The notes under the pieces are model-generated. The model made no database searches, had not been told where the DNA came from, and saw only the letters and a list, made by a program, of their open reading frames with translations. This document shows positions 51,823 to 63,019 of a stretch of 64,000 nucleotides of DNA, one piece after another. Made by a program: the position numbers and the translations under genes. How positions within the stretch are numbered: position 1 is the first letter of the stretch; each line of letters opens with the position of its first letter. The stretch is taken from positions 124,001 to 188,000 of the forward strand of contig JAYKAV010002661.1 of the NCBI GenBank assembly GCA_035582835.1, written 5' to 3'. The stretch comes from Phoebastria nigripes (taxonomy: Eukaryota > Chordata > Aves > Procellariiformes > Diomedeidae).

Positions 51823-52548
51823 AGGTATACATATGACTGGTGTATACCACCAGCCTGGTGTGAGGCTGACCTGCAGAAGAGCAGAGCTGGTGCAGCCCAT
51901 CTTCTACATCATATCTAGCTGATAAAAATAAGGAGAAGGAAAAAAAAAGATATCATGCATTAAGGACCATGTTGTAAGGAAAATGTTAGACATGATCCAA
52001 AGTACCAACCCACATAGACAGGTCATGTTAAAAACATCTCTGTAGTGTTTTTATTAATTGTAATTAATCCTGCAGGACTTTTTTCACACTGGCTAAGCCT
52101 GCTACCTACAGTACGCACAGCAAAGGTGGCACACAGGCCTACTTAAAATGCTGCTAGCCCAGGGCTAGGAGCCAGGGGCCTTGGCATCCTGCAATGTGCA
52201 TTGACCTGAGTGAGCTCACACTCAGCAGGAGGTGGGAGCTCAGGCCCTGCACAGAAACAAGCTACTTCCAAGCAGCTGAGAGTGGAGTCTTGTTTCATGG
52301 AAGAGCAGCATCTCCAGGGTCCTCCTGAGCTCCTATGTGTATACATAACCACTAATCTGGGGTAAAAAATATAGTCTTTTATACTACCCTTAAAACCTTT
52401 TAAAGCAACTTTATATATGTCAATTATAGGACAAATACATCATGTATAAGACAGCCGAGGAACATAATGTTGGTTATCAAGTTATTACAATCCATACTAT
52501 CTTTTCTAATCTGATAGTTCTTCAGGAATGAACATGATAGTGTTACTC

Positions 52549-52611
52549 AGGGCTGATTTTTTCCCCACTGAAGCCAAAAGTAGCAAAATTCCCACTGATT
52601 TCAGCTGAAAG
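52549..52611 (+). repeat. Ancient amniote interspersed repeat relic (second copy)
   Basis: CAGGGCTGATTTTTTCCCCA, then CTGAAGCCAAAAGTAGCAAA, then ATTCCCACTGATTTCAGCTG carry the same 'CCCACTGAAGTCAATGGCAAAA / CTCCCATTGACTTCAATGGG' scaffold as 41649-41717, in the same orientation. Identity to that copy is modest but collinear. Confidence 0.45.
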
Positions 52612-54150
52612 CACAGGGTACTCGCATGGCCCATAGTAAAGCTACACTGCTAGTATCAAACTTCCAGCATTATCAACTCTTGCATCTCTGTCGCAGATCT
52701 CAGTATATTTAGGAAAGAAAGCTAAAGCTCTTCGACTCGTATGATCAGAAGAGGAGATCAGCTTTTGTTTAAAGAATTAAACAGAAAAATAATCTTGGCT
52801 TTCCAGCTTGCAGAGGAAAGCTTGAAAACATGAGACTCCAAAGTTGGTGACAAAAGTCTTAAAATGTCTTATGCTTCAGGTGCCTTGAATTTTTAGCTCT
52901 GTAAGAGCCCACACGTAGAACTACAAAACTATGTTCCTAATGAATATGCGTGTGGCAGACACTCAGTGAATAGTTCTCCCAATAAAAAGCAGATTTTGGA
53001 AGCATGACAAGAGTCTCCTAATCACCGCTACCCAATTCAGTTTATGAGTGGTGGCCAAGCACTCCAGCAGACTTTAGGAGGGTTTGGATGTTAGCAGTAA
53101 TTACACAACGTATCTGGATACAGTCAGTCTGTGTTCATTATACAGCAATGATATTAATTCCCCAAGATCCCACAGCCTTTATAAAATATTGAGCACTTAG
53201 GGGTAGGAAAACTGTTCCTATTAACTTTTTTGTCCAGTCTGATTTTTATTGCCTTTTTATGCTAGGCCCTCTTTAGACCACTTTGGCAGTAAATATCCTC
53301 CTAAAGACTTTTTATACTGCCACTGGAAGTGTGAAGAAGTCTGGCTGTAAATGAGAATCAGGTCCAGCGAGTCCAAACAGAAATGAAAAAAGAAACCAAA
53401 TACTTCTAAGGTTTAATCACCTTTAGCATAAATCTACCCCATACAGGAACAATAACAGCATGTTTCCAGCCATCCAACACTGGATTGTTTCTCCAATTGT
53501 CCCCCTTAATTACCCTTTCTGTCCCCTGGTGTTCTTGGTTTATTACTTCAGTTGTAAACAGGACATTATTCAAGACTGTTTCAGGCTAATTGCACCACAA
53601 ATATTAAGAGTCTGGCTGTTAAGTGGTCATAAATGAGTCTTTGTAACTACTGGATGGTTAGTAAAAATAATGAAATGCAATTGTTACATGTAAATACAAG
53701 TGAGCAGTGTAATACTTTATAATGATGACTATTTAATTGAAATTTAGGTCCAATATTTCTGGATTTCTGACAATATTGCCATATTTGTAGCAACTGGCCT
53801 TTGAAAGCCAATTCTCTGTTTTTCTTCCTCCCCAAGGAATTCTGTGTGAGATTCAACCCCAGGTACAGAAACTGAATGCACCTAGACCACCAGTTGCCTT
53901 GAGAAACTCAGTCTTGGCTCCTCAGCATAAGCGCCTTACTTGGATGACCTGGGCCTCAAAGGTAATGAGCACCCTCAGAAGCTGCGAGCTCTGCAGCTAC
54001 TAGCCCTGAAAAGGGCTAAACCTACACTATGCTGTAGAGGTAGCTCCTAGCCTTCTGCCAGGGCCAAACTTCATTAAGAGACAGTACTCCAGAGAAGTTT
54101 TTGAGTAAGTTCTGGAGCACGGCAAGGAAGAAATCCTGAGCCTGAACAGG

Positions 54151-54173
54151 ATTAGTTCAGGCATTAGTTCAGG
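54151..54173 (+). repeat. Short tandem duplication, 12-bp period
   Basis: ATTAGTTCAGG occurs at 54151-54161 and again at 54163-54173, separated by a single C. It is a perfect short duplication. Confidence 0.8.
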
Positions 54174-57100
54174 ATTACCTGTGAGCTCTGGGATAGTCCA
54201 ACATGTTGGCACAGTGCAGGTATGGCCAGGTTGGCTCAACCCAGCTCGATCAACCTTCATCTCGCCATTCTTTGCGATGCTGTTATATGGCCAACATAGG
54301 CTATGCTTTTTCCTAGAAGAATTCGGTGCGTTACGCAGCAAAGCAGTGCAGGATAGACAGACAGCTGTGGCACAGATGTCCTGGGCAGCAACATAAACAT
54401 CCAGAGCCACAGAGTAATGAGGATGCTGTGGTTTATAAAGTTCACTAGCATGTGCTCCAAGGGAAAACGTGAATGCTGGCAATGGGACAACACAAGCAGT
54501 AAAATACATGTTTCATTAACTATCACTAGTGAAAATTTTCTTCAAGTGATCCTGTCTTAGAACAAATTAGTTGACAACTAATTATGTAGCAACAGCTCTT
54601 GAGCTCACATAATCCCTGTCAAATTGCACCAAGTGAGGAGTGAGGACCTGTCCCACAAGTCATTATACAAACAAACAATTTAACATGTTGTTCTATTGTA
54701 TTTAACCCAATGCTGTTGCAAGCAGAATATTTCAGTAAGTAAACCCGAGTATTTTAAACCAGAAACAAGATAGCTCGAAGGGCTAGATAAATCCCCAACA
54801 TAAACATTCCTATTGAGGTCTTCATTTGTGAAGTGACTTGTTATAATGCTGACTAATTGGTTTGTAAATTTTGCTGTGGGTTCTTTTTCTTATCTCACCT
54901 ACATTTTGTTGGCAAAATCCAAACAAGCATTAAGCTCCTAATGTCATCAACTAGTTGCTACAAGAAGCTGTGACCCTTTAAACTCCATAATCCTTAGGGG
55001 AGTAGCAAACTCCTCTGCTGCATAAGGCCTCTTTTTTAATTAGAATTGTATTGAATGGACTAAAAATCCCGACCTCAGCTTCCAGTTACCATTCCTATCG
55101 ATTCCCATATCAGGAAGGACATAGGAACTACAGAAAAGAATATGGCCCACTCCCTCTGTCTGGAGGAGGAGGGTGTTTGCTTTCACCTGGCCAAAGGTTT
55201 GATATCCAACAGACTGCGAAGTTAATCCCATTCCCACAAGCTACTACAAAGTGAAACAAAGTGTGCTCATGAAGCCCAAAAATGCATGTGTTGCATTTCT
55301 TTCAGGCTTTCTTAAATAATCACTGAGCAATTCTTCAGATAGCTATCCTCACAAACCCTTCTGAAAGCAGAAATTGTCACAGAAAGAGGCAAAGCATCAG
55401 ATCACCAGAGGTTCCTAACTTGCATAATTTTCCACAGGAGTAAAATGAAACACCTCTAATCATCTGGGTCCAACTGATTTGATCGCACGAGGAGGCTTTG
55501 TCAGGACCGGGAATTATGGCCACTCCTCTCCAGTCCCAAGCTAATGACATAACCCACTGGACTGTCTTTCCTTACCCAGAGTTTGCCATTGAATTCAGGC
55601 TTTGGAATTGCTGTTGCAAGTACAGTTAATAACTTTAAAATAAATTAATAAAGAACAGGATCTCCTGCGGAGTTCTCGTCTCTAATTAAGTGGTGGCAGG
55701 GAAAGCATGTAGTGCAATAAGAAATAATTGAAACAAAGAACCTTTCTTTTTTATCAAGCTATTTAGCATTTTGGCATCCTTCCAAATACATTTCCTATAA
55801 TTGGAAACATTAAATTGCCTGATTTAAATCTGCAGCCCCCTCTCAAGCACATGGTCACATTGAAGGATATGGCATTGTTCCTGAGTCAGGCTCTAACAGA
55901 AGAGCAAGTTGGGAGGATATGACACCGTTATGTTCTACTGAAAGAGCTAGGTGAGGGGTTTTTTGCAGAGAATAGTTTCCTGAAAAATATTATTTCAGCG
56001 ATATCCATACATAATGTAGGCAAAACAAAAAAAAAGTCTGAACAATTTATCTTGTCCTATCCATTTCAAAAGTGCAAAAACATGTAATATTTTATACAGA
56101 CTAGGAAAAGTATTTTCCTTTTTACCCTTTAACCTCCAAGCCTAAACAGTATACAAAATGTATTATTTAGGAATGAGAGAAATATGTTGGTCCTAGCTGG
56201 GTAATTTCTTTTTGCTTCCATTTCAATTCCCCAAGAAAACTAAACACGTTTTGTTTCAGGTAAACACAAACTGTTTTTCTTTTTTTTTTTTGTTCAGTCA
56301 GGTCAGACAAACAAAAACATCAATTACTACACAGCTCTACAACAGATACTAATAAGAAACCCTTCTGCTAATGCTCCAGGTGCAGTACTGCGCTGAAAGG
56401 TTTTTGTGTAAACACAGTGCTGTTGTATACCAAGGGATGTCTCCAGCGTCCGTTCAGTCACTGACTTCTCTATCTGTATTATGTGCCTTATTCCTCTGAC
56501 TCATATTGTAAGGTTTGTATCATGTACCATAATTCCTTTGGCTTTCTATTCTACCGGGGGTAACAGCATCGGCAAACTCTGACCTCCCAACAAATTTCAC
56601 CCCTGTGCACCCTCATGGACTGATCAGTAGCACAAGTTCACAGAGTGGGGCAGGATCAGACACGTCATTGCCATGAGATGTGGGGAAAAATGTCCTAGAA
56701 AGAGATGAAGTGAAGGGGGACAGGAGCCAAAGCTGAAAAAGAAAGATACTTAACAGTAATAGAGACAGGCTATAAATGCCAGCCACATGAAGAGCAAAAA
56801 AGAAGTCAGGGAAGCGTTTGTAAGTAAATATGGAAAGAAGAGTGGGAAGAGTGAGGACAGAAGCAGCAAGAAGAAAGGCATGCACCCTTTCAGACAGATG
56901 GCCATAGCTTTGGCTACTGAAACTTCAAGATGGATATTCTCTGCACTGAAAGGGAAGAAGGAGAGTCCCAGCAGGGAAACATGCACTCCCTGTTTCTCTA
57001 GAATATCCCAGCGGTCATCGCCTCCCCAGCACATCGCAAATGCTGCTTATTTGATGCATTTTTTGCAGGAAAATGAAGAGGTATTCCTGTGAATGTGCAC

Positions 57101-57817
57101 GGCAAGAAACTGGTTTTGTAGCTAATTCATGAATTCATGGACCATATTGAGCAGAATTATGCTGTTTGTCCAAAAGTTTGTTTTTAATGCTTATGAAATG
57201 TTGCTAGGTTTTAACACTGTCAAGTCACCTAAAAGCATCTTTTAATGATTACTTATCTTATCTCAAACAACAAATAGAAGAAGTCCCAAAACCACCTATA
57301 CTTCTTATGAGATGGGGAAGCATAGCAAGAAAGAGGTCTGTGAAGGAAGCACTAAGGGAAGAGAGATGGGCTTCTGTACGTAAGCAAGTTAGGCCAGATG
57401 TAGGTCTGGGTATAAATTAAATTTAGAGTAAAGAAAAGAAAAATCACTATTTTCCTATAGAAAATCTTTGCAGGCTGAAGCCTCTGCCATCAAAACAAAG
57501 GTAAAAATACTGTTGGCTTGGAAAAGGGGGAAGAAAGTTGCTTTGTGGTTGTACTCACTAATCAACCTCAGGGATGACTCTCTCCAAGACCTATTCTGCT
57601 TTCTTTTACACATACATTTGTTTTCAGAAAGGGATTTTCATTTTAAAACTGTCATTGAGTAGCATTACTTGCTCAAAATATTAAGACCTTTTAAGTAGCC
57701 CCTTGAGTAAGGGCATTGAGAATGTGTTGCTTTGGGTCCTAAAAGTCAAGGTCTATAGTGTGACTTTGCTCTCCTAATGCTTTTCTACAGAGATTCATTA
57801 TCTGAATTTTCCTCTGA

Positions 57818-57822
57818 TTGGG
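57818..57822. repeat. Target-site duplication, left copy
   Basis: TTGGG immediately precedes the LTR. It is identical to the right copy at 58417-58421. This fixes the insertion boundaries and shows that the locus has not been rearranged since integration. Confidence 0.85.
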
Positions 57823-57980
57823 TGTTATGGCTTAAACCCAGTCGGCAACCAGGCACCACACAGCCACTCGCTCACCCTCCCCACCCCCCAGTGGGATGGG
57901 GGAGAGGATCTGAAGAACAAAAGTAAGAAAACTCATGGGTTGAGATAAGAACAATTTAATAATTGAAATAAAATAAAACT

Positions 57981-57998
57981 ATTATTATTATTATTATT
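57981..57998. repeat. (ATT)6 microsatellite inside the LTR
   Basis: Six perfect ATT units lie in the transcribed part of the LTR, next to AT-rich sequence (AATAAAATAAAA). The tract is probably polymorphic and can help distinguish this copy from other copies of the LTR family. Confidence 0.9.
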
Positions 57999-58078
57999 TT
58001 TAAAAATTGTAATGAAAAGGAAAACAATGAGAGAGAGAGGGAGAGGAACAAAACCCAGGAAAAACAAGAGATTAAGCC

Positions 58079-58084
58079 ACTCAC
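58079..58084 (-). promoter_or_regulatory. Candidate splice donor inside the LTR
   Basis: The - strand reads GTGAGT (58084 to 58079) about 70 bp downstream of the TATA box. It matches the consensus 5' splice site well. A transcript started at the LTR TATA box could use it as the end of a short noncoding first exon. This is a motif match only. Confidence 0.35.
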
Positions 58085-58150
58085 CACCCGCCGACTGATG
58101 ACCAGCCAGTCCCTGAGCAGCAATCGCAGCTTCCCGGCCAACTCCCCCCA

Positions 58151-58174
58151 GTTTATATACTGAGCATGACGTCA
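58151..58174 (-). promoter_or_regulatory. LTR core promoter: CRE plus TATA box
   Basis: On the - strand a perfect palindromic cAMP response element, TGACGTCA (58174-58167), lies just upstream of TATATAAA (58159-58152). This is the usual architecture of a retroviral U3 promoter. Transcription would be expected to start some 25-30 bp further on the - strand, around 58125, and run toward lower coordinates. Both motifs are intact here. Activity is inferred, not shown. Confidence 0.7.
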
Positions 58175-58416
58175 TATGGTATGGAATACCCCTTTGGCCA
58201 GTTTGGGTCAGCTGTCTTGGCTGTGCCCCCTCCCAGCTTCTGGTGCACCTGGCAGAGCATGGGAAGCTGAAAAGTCCTTGACTTAGTGTAAGCACTACTT
58301 AGCAACAACTAAAACATCAGTGTGTTATCAACATTCTTCTCATACTAAATCCAAAACACAGCACTATACCAGCTACTAGGAGGAAAATTAACTCTATCCC
58401 AGCTGAAACCAGGACA

Positions 58417-58421
58417 TTGGG
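58417..58421. repeat. Target-site duplication, right copy
   Basis: TTGGG immediately follows the LTR and matches 57818-57822 exactly. Confidence 0.85.
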
Positions 58422-60078
58422 CCAAAAGGTTATAATTCTTAAGAACTACAAAAGTCAGGAGGACTAGATCCTGATTATCTCAGGAGACAGCTAATCGCTC
58501 ACTGAGCTTTTCACCTCTAACCCTGATTATCTGCCACTGGAGATCATAAAAATAATAACCCAGTAACACCTTCAGTAATTCTATCTATCTTACCCCTCCA
58601 TCTCATCCCAAAGAAGGAGCTGGCTAGTCTGCTCCTTTCTCACTTCTCAGCATCCCAGATCCATGGGCTCTCCCTCACTCACGTATCAGCTGTTCTTCCC
58701 GGGTACCTCAGAGAAGGATGCTGCCTTCCACATGTCTGGTAGGTAAGGATTGCTGCTTAAGGTCTTCTGCCCCCAAGGGCCCCTGTCCCTTCTAGCTGTG
58801 CTTATGAGTGATTCTGGGAAGAAACATTAAACAGGTTCACACCACCGCAACATGCAACCACTGGGTAATTGCTAATCCATTAAGAGATTTGCTAAAAGCA
58901 AAAATGCTGCTACCTAGAGATACAGCTGCTGACTTTGTAAGACCCTGACTCCCCACTTGAGAGCGAGGGCATTACCAGGTATGCTGCACAGGAATACAAA
59001 CTCCCCTGCCTCAGCACCCAGTGCTTTTTGTTTGTTACGTGAGGAGCCTGCTTCTCTGTGAGATTTCTAACATGCCACCATGGAGTTTCTGCAATATATA
59101 GAAAAAACTGTTATGAAACCATATAGTCTACAGCTGAAGAAGAAAAGGTGCTTTATCTACTGTTACCCTTGCTTTCATCTTCCTACGTTGTGTTAAAATA
59201 AAAAGTGTACAAGTGCACGTATGTCAGAGACAGTTTTTCCTGAAATGGACCCACAATGCCCACATTTGTCAGATCCTCTGAATTTCAAAGAGCAACCTCA
59301 AAGGGCATTGGCAAGAAAAGGTGATATAGTTAAATGGTTAATATCTAAATGTTTATAATTCCAAGTCCGTCTTTACACATACATATTAATACATTTCAAA
59401 CCATGAGCTATGCTTTTAGCTGGAGGTAAAAAAGAGAATGGCTGAGGGAATGATTTGGAGGGTGTTGGTTTTTTCTATTCAAAGCTCATGAGAATGGAAA
59501 GTCATTGGGCTTGAGAAGACTCACAAGTTCTGTTTAAAAAAATGTGTTCTTCACCTTGTCACTTCTGTATGACAGTATTTTCCTATATATACTTTTAGAC
59601 CAACCCTGTTGTTTCCTAAGCTAATCATACCCATGCAAAGGAAAAGCAATTTAGAATCTGTAGTTGAAACAAACATACGTCAGAGGAATATTTATAGCTT
59701 CATCTATGACTAACTAAGCAAACAACTTGCTCCACTTGTCCAGGGCATCATCCCCAATGATTCGGGGGTGGTAGAACAACAGTGGTGCCACAGCTGTGGG
59801 GGGAGGACTGGGCTGTATTGCAAATCGCCTCAAGCGTCATACCAATTCCCCCAACAGGGCTGCGGCAGGGGCCATGAAAGACATCACTGATGGGAGTTCC
59901 TTGTAAAGAGTGCAGGTGGGCCCAAAATGTACCTGCCACTATAGACTCTGGCCTTTCAAATGGCAGCAAGTTAAAGGTTAAATTCTGTTTCTGGCTTAGG
60001 TCTATAGTGGGAAATAAAACAGAGCAGAAACCGGCCTTCAATAAAAAGTCTTAAATAAAAATTCCTTATATCTGGAAA

Positions 60079-60105
60079 AAAGTAGAAAGGCTGTTTTTCT
60101 ACTTT
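60079..60105. repeat. Perfect 10-bp inverted repeat with 7-nt loop
   Basis: AAAGTAGAAA (60079-60088) and TTTCTACTTT (60096-60105) are exact reverse complements. No other structure surrounds them. Confidence 0.8.
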
Positions 60106-60546
60106 CCCCATGTAAGCATGTTTTCTTTAACCACTCCAAAATATGGCATCCTAGGAACATTATTAGAATTTTCTGCTAGAAATTATAATGGAATATATGA
60201 CTTCCTCCTTTAACAGAGGTTAGTCTGGATGCCAGAATACAGGTGAATGTCAGTGCCAGGAGCTGTTTCATTTGTTCAATTCAAAACCATCGTTTATCAT
60301 ATTTTATTTTCTGTTATAAGCCCATGCAGTTAAAAATACCCAAACACAAACAAACACAATTACTGAAGCAATGAAAGCAGTTAACTTTTAGAGCAGAAAA
60401 ATTCAGCCAAGAAAGCATAAGTAGTTCTGCAGCTTCCACTAAAAGATGCTAACTATATAAAAGGAACTATATTGTCATCTATGCATCAATGCATTGAAGT
60501 TAAATCATCATCATGTAATTCAGAAGTTTATTTAACCCCAGAGACT

Positions 60547-60588
60547 GATGCTGCCAAAGGGGAAAGAAGGGATGCTGCCAAAGGGGAA
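60547..60588 (+). repeat. Perfect 18-bp direct repeat with 24-bp period
   Basis: GATGCTGCCAAAGGGGAA occurs at 60547-60564 and again, without change, at 60571-60588. The 6-bp spacer AGAAGG gives a 24-bp period. Perfect identity suggests a recent short duplication. Confidence 0.9.
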
Positions 60589-61673
60589 CAGGCGTTATCC
60601 CCTTTAATAAAAATCTAATCAGATTTACCATTTGAGACATCTCATTTATTATTTAATTAGATTAGGATCAGCTGTTCTGAAATAGAAATAAATAATTTCA
60701 AGGGTAAGGCTGCTTGATACTTTTCCTCAATTGTACAGTTATCTTATGTTGGCTCTGGATTATACTCAATGTCACTACTAGTAGCTTCATTATTCAGAAA
60801 ATCATGTATGAACACCACCTTGACTGCTAGCACCTGAAGACTAGTTTAGGCTGAAAAGGTATGGTCACTTGCTAGTGCTTTTTGGAGGCCTGCCAAATGA
60901 CAAAATGCTCCCTTTCTTTCTAGTTGCTGTTCTGCATTCAAAGCAACTAGAAAATGAGTGAAAACTCAAGTACTAATCAATCTATACATTGCTGGTAGTT
61001 GGAGGGATGCCTGTTGCACTGTGTATTTTGGAAGCTGGGAATATCACCACCAAGCATATACCACCTAACTCAATTACTCAGCTGAACAAAGGCACTTTCT
61101 TATGACAACTTGCTTGCTTCTGATTTTGCTTAGATAGGTTAACCACTCTGAGAATGTCTTTGCATACACAGATGCTTTTTTCTGGGCTCATAAGTGTAAC
61201 AGAGCAGTGCTCTCAATAAAAATAATGTATTTTAAAACAGTGGGTAGTGTTTAATGTATTTGCCTGTTCAGCAGAACTGTGTCTTCATGACTGTGGCTTA
61301 TAAGAAAACATCTTTGTGAAGGTGGTTGTGAGGGGAAAATGAAAAGGTCCATTTCTCTCTAAAAGCAACGTCTGCTGGGTTTACTGCAGGCTCCAGAAGA
61401 GAAATGCCTTTGTGGTGTACGGATACACCAGACATGGTTGTAAACATATATGGTGTACACATACATATACATGGATGGGGGCAGGTGTAAGTACCTTGTT
61501 CAGTTGTTGGCATCATGTCAGCGATGGAGTGCAACACTTTTTCTAGTTGACAAAAAGGTTTTCTCTTCTGTATTTGGAAACTTAAGCTCAGATCTTAGCT
61601 CACTTCTATGAAGAGCATACTTTGCTCCCACAAGAAGCTCTGGGGTAATGTTCCTTAGATACATGTCATTGCC

Positions 61674-61687
61674 GAGAGAGAGAGAGA
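61674..61687 (+). repeat. (GA)7 microsatellite
   Basis: Seven GA units followed by AAGCAAGAAAGCAGGG, an imperfect purine tract. Confidence 0.9.
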
Positions 61688-62995
61688 AAGCAAGAAAGCA
61701 GGGAAGGATGGAAGACAAGTGTTCTATCCTTTTTGTAAAATTTCACAAAGGCTTTGGTAGGTGTGATAAGTACAATATGTGCAGATGTTGGCAGCCATCG
61801 CACTTCTATTTAGTATAGGCCGAATCAGCTTAGAAACTGGATGTGTGGACACCGCAGCAGGAGCAGCACAAGCTCTACTTATTTGATGTTACTGGGCTTT
61901 TGTTTTGTTTCTTAAGGAATACAAAAGGCACGCTCCACTTGTACAGTGTGCCTTCATATTAAATTCATTTCAGAAGATTAAAGACATTGATGAGGTGATG
62001 GTACAAGCAGGTATAACACCCTGATTCACAAAGGAACCCAAGAGCCTGAAACCTGAGCTGGCAACACTAAACTGCAGCACTAAGGAATATATTGGAAAGA
62101 TTAGCAGAGAAGCCAAAAACTACCCAGCTAAGATGCAGTTCACACTGAGTCAGAAAAGGGAGATCAAATCTTCAACAAAGAGCAATGAGAACAGAAGTCA
62201 TCATTATATACCTCACTTCAAAGTGCAGACAAAAGACTAATCTGCAAGAGGTCTTCTCCAGCAGTCCTTGTGCCCCAGTTTCCCACTGAAATCAACACAG
62301 ACACCTCCCTAAAGAAGCTTGCAGTTGTGTGGGGGAGTCATCAGAAACCAGTACTCATGTCCATGTGATGGGCCTGTTAAGTCCCTGTTGCAGATACCAC
62401 CAGTGATCTACAAATCAGAAGGGTGAAAAAAATCACACAATAACACAAATCCCAAACATCATCAAGTACATCAGCAGCAAAAGGCTAGCAGACAAACACA
62501 ACAGCAAGGATTTCAAAGTTAATTTCAGAGCATCCAAGACTCAAGATGTCCCTATCAATGCACTATAATCTTCTTTCTACAGATGCATCAGATATGCTGG
62601 AAAATGAAGGTAGGATAGGTCTGGATAGCAAGGGTATTTGTGACTGCCTGGAACCATGCAAACTTTTTTATCTCCCAAGCAGTGTTTGACAAAGCAGAAG
62701 GGATTCATCCAAAGGCAGTGGTACAGCTGCAGGTGAACAGAGCTTTCTTCATTCCAGTTCTGGGCAACAGACGTTACCAACTTTTCATATAGGTATGATT
62801 TCTCATACGGGTGAGCTTATTCATTTCCCCATTTAATGTCCCACCATTCTTTAGAAACATGCAAGACTGAGCCTGCAGACCTCACCAGCATGGCTTGGAT
62901 GCTGAGAAGCTAAATAAGGTACTACACTGGGAGGAAGGGGACATGGCAGTTATCTGTGCCAAAGTGAATTCATTTGTTCCATTAACATCGTTGTG

Positions 62996-63019
62996 GTTTA
63001 ACCCTAGCCAGGGTTAAAC
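62996..63019. repeat. Perfect 10-bp inverted repeat with 4-nt loop
   Basis: GTTTAACCCT (62996-63005) and AGGGTTAAAC (63010-63019) are exact reverse complements around AGCC. The left arm lies in a stretch (62990-63012) similar to the terminus of the LTR family found at 57823-58416. Confidence 0.85.

Larger units (their letters stand above)
49127..57817. other. Noncoding, mostly single-copy
   Basis: No gene seen. Frames on the - strand at 49295-49717 (140 codons) and 54027-54509 (160 codons) were read through and resemble no family I know. Ancient repeat fragments occur near 51.8 and 52.6 kb. Confidence 0.5.
57823..58416 (-). mobile_element. Solo ERV LTR, probably ERVL-type, antisense to the window
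   Basis: A complete 594-bp long terminal repeat. Read on the - strand it opens TGTCCTGGTTTCAGCTGGGA and closes in CATAACA, so it has the canonical TG...CA ends. The two flanks carry an identical 5-bp target duplication, TTGGG (57818-57822 and 58417-58421). Direct abutment of the duplication on both sides shows a solo LTR left by LTR-LTR recombination: no internal retroviral sequence or primer-binding site follows. On the - strand it carries, in order, a CRE, a TATA box, a candidate splice donor, an (AAT)n tract and an ATTAAA poly(A)-type hexamer (57955-57960). From memory, this LTR type is dispersed in many neoavian genomes. Five-base duplications are typical of class III (ERVL) elements, so the class is inferred and the exact family name is not determined. 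The intact ends suggest moderate rather than great age. Confidence 0.93.

Noticed and set aside
54027..54509. 160-codon open frame on the - strand
   Set aside because: Composition and order look random, with no recognisable family. Overlapping frames exist in other phases.
62580..62790. Apparently coding-like region around 61.9-62.8 kb
   Set aside because: All phases are interrupted within short distances and no known protein is recognisable.
62880..62942. Similarity of GCTGAGAAGCTAAATAAGGT to the 5S rRNA internal promoter (possible 5S-derived SINE)
   Set aside because: Only about 14 of 19 bases match and flanking 5S sequence does not align. Too weak to call.
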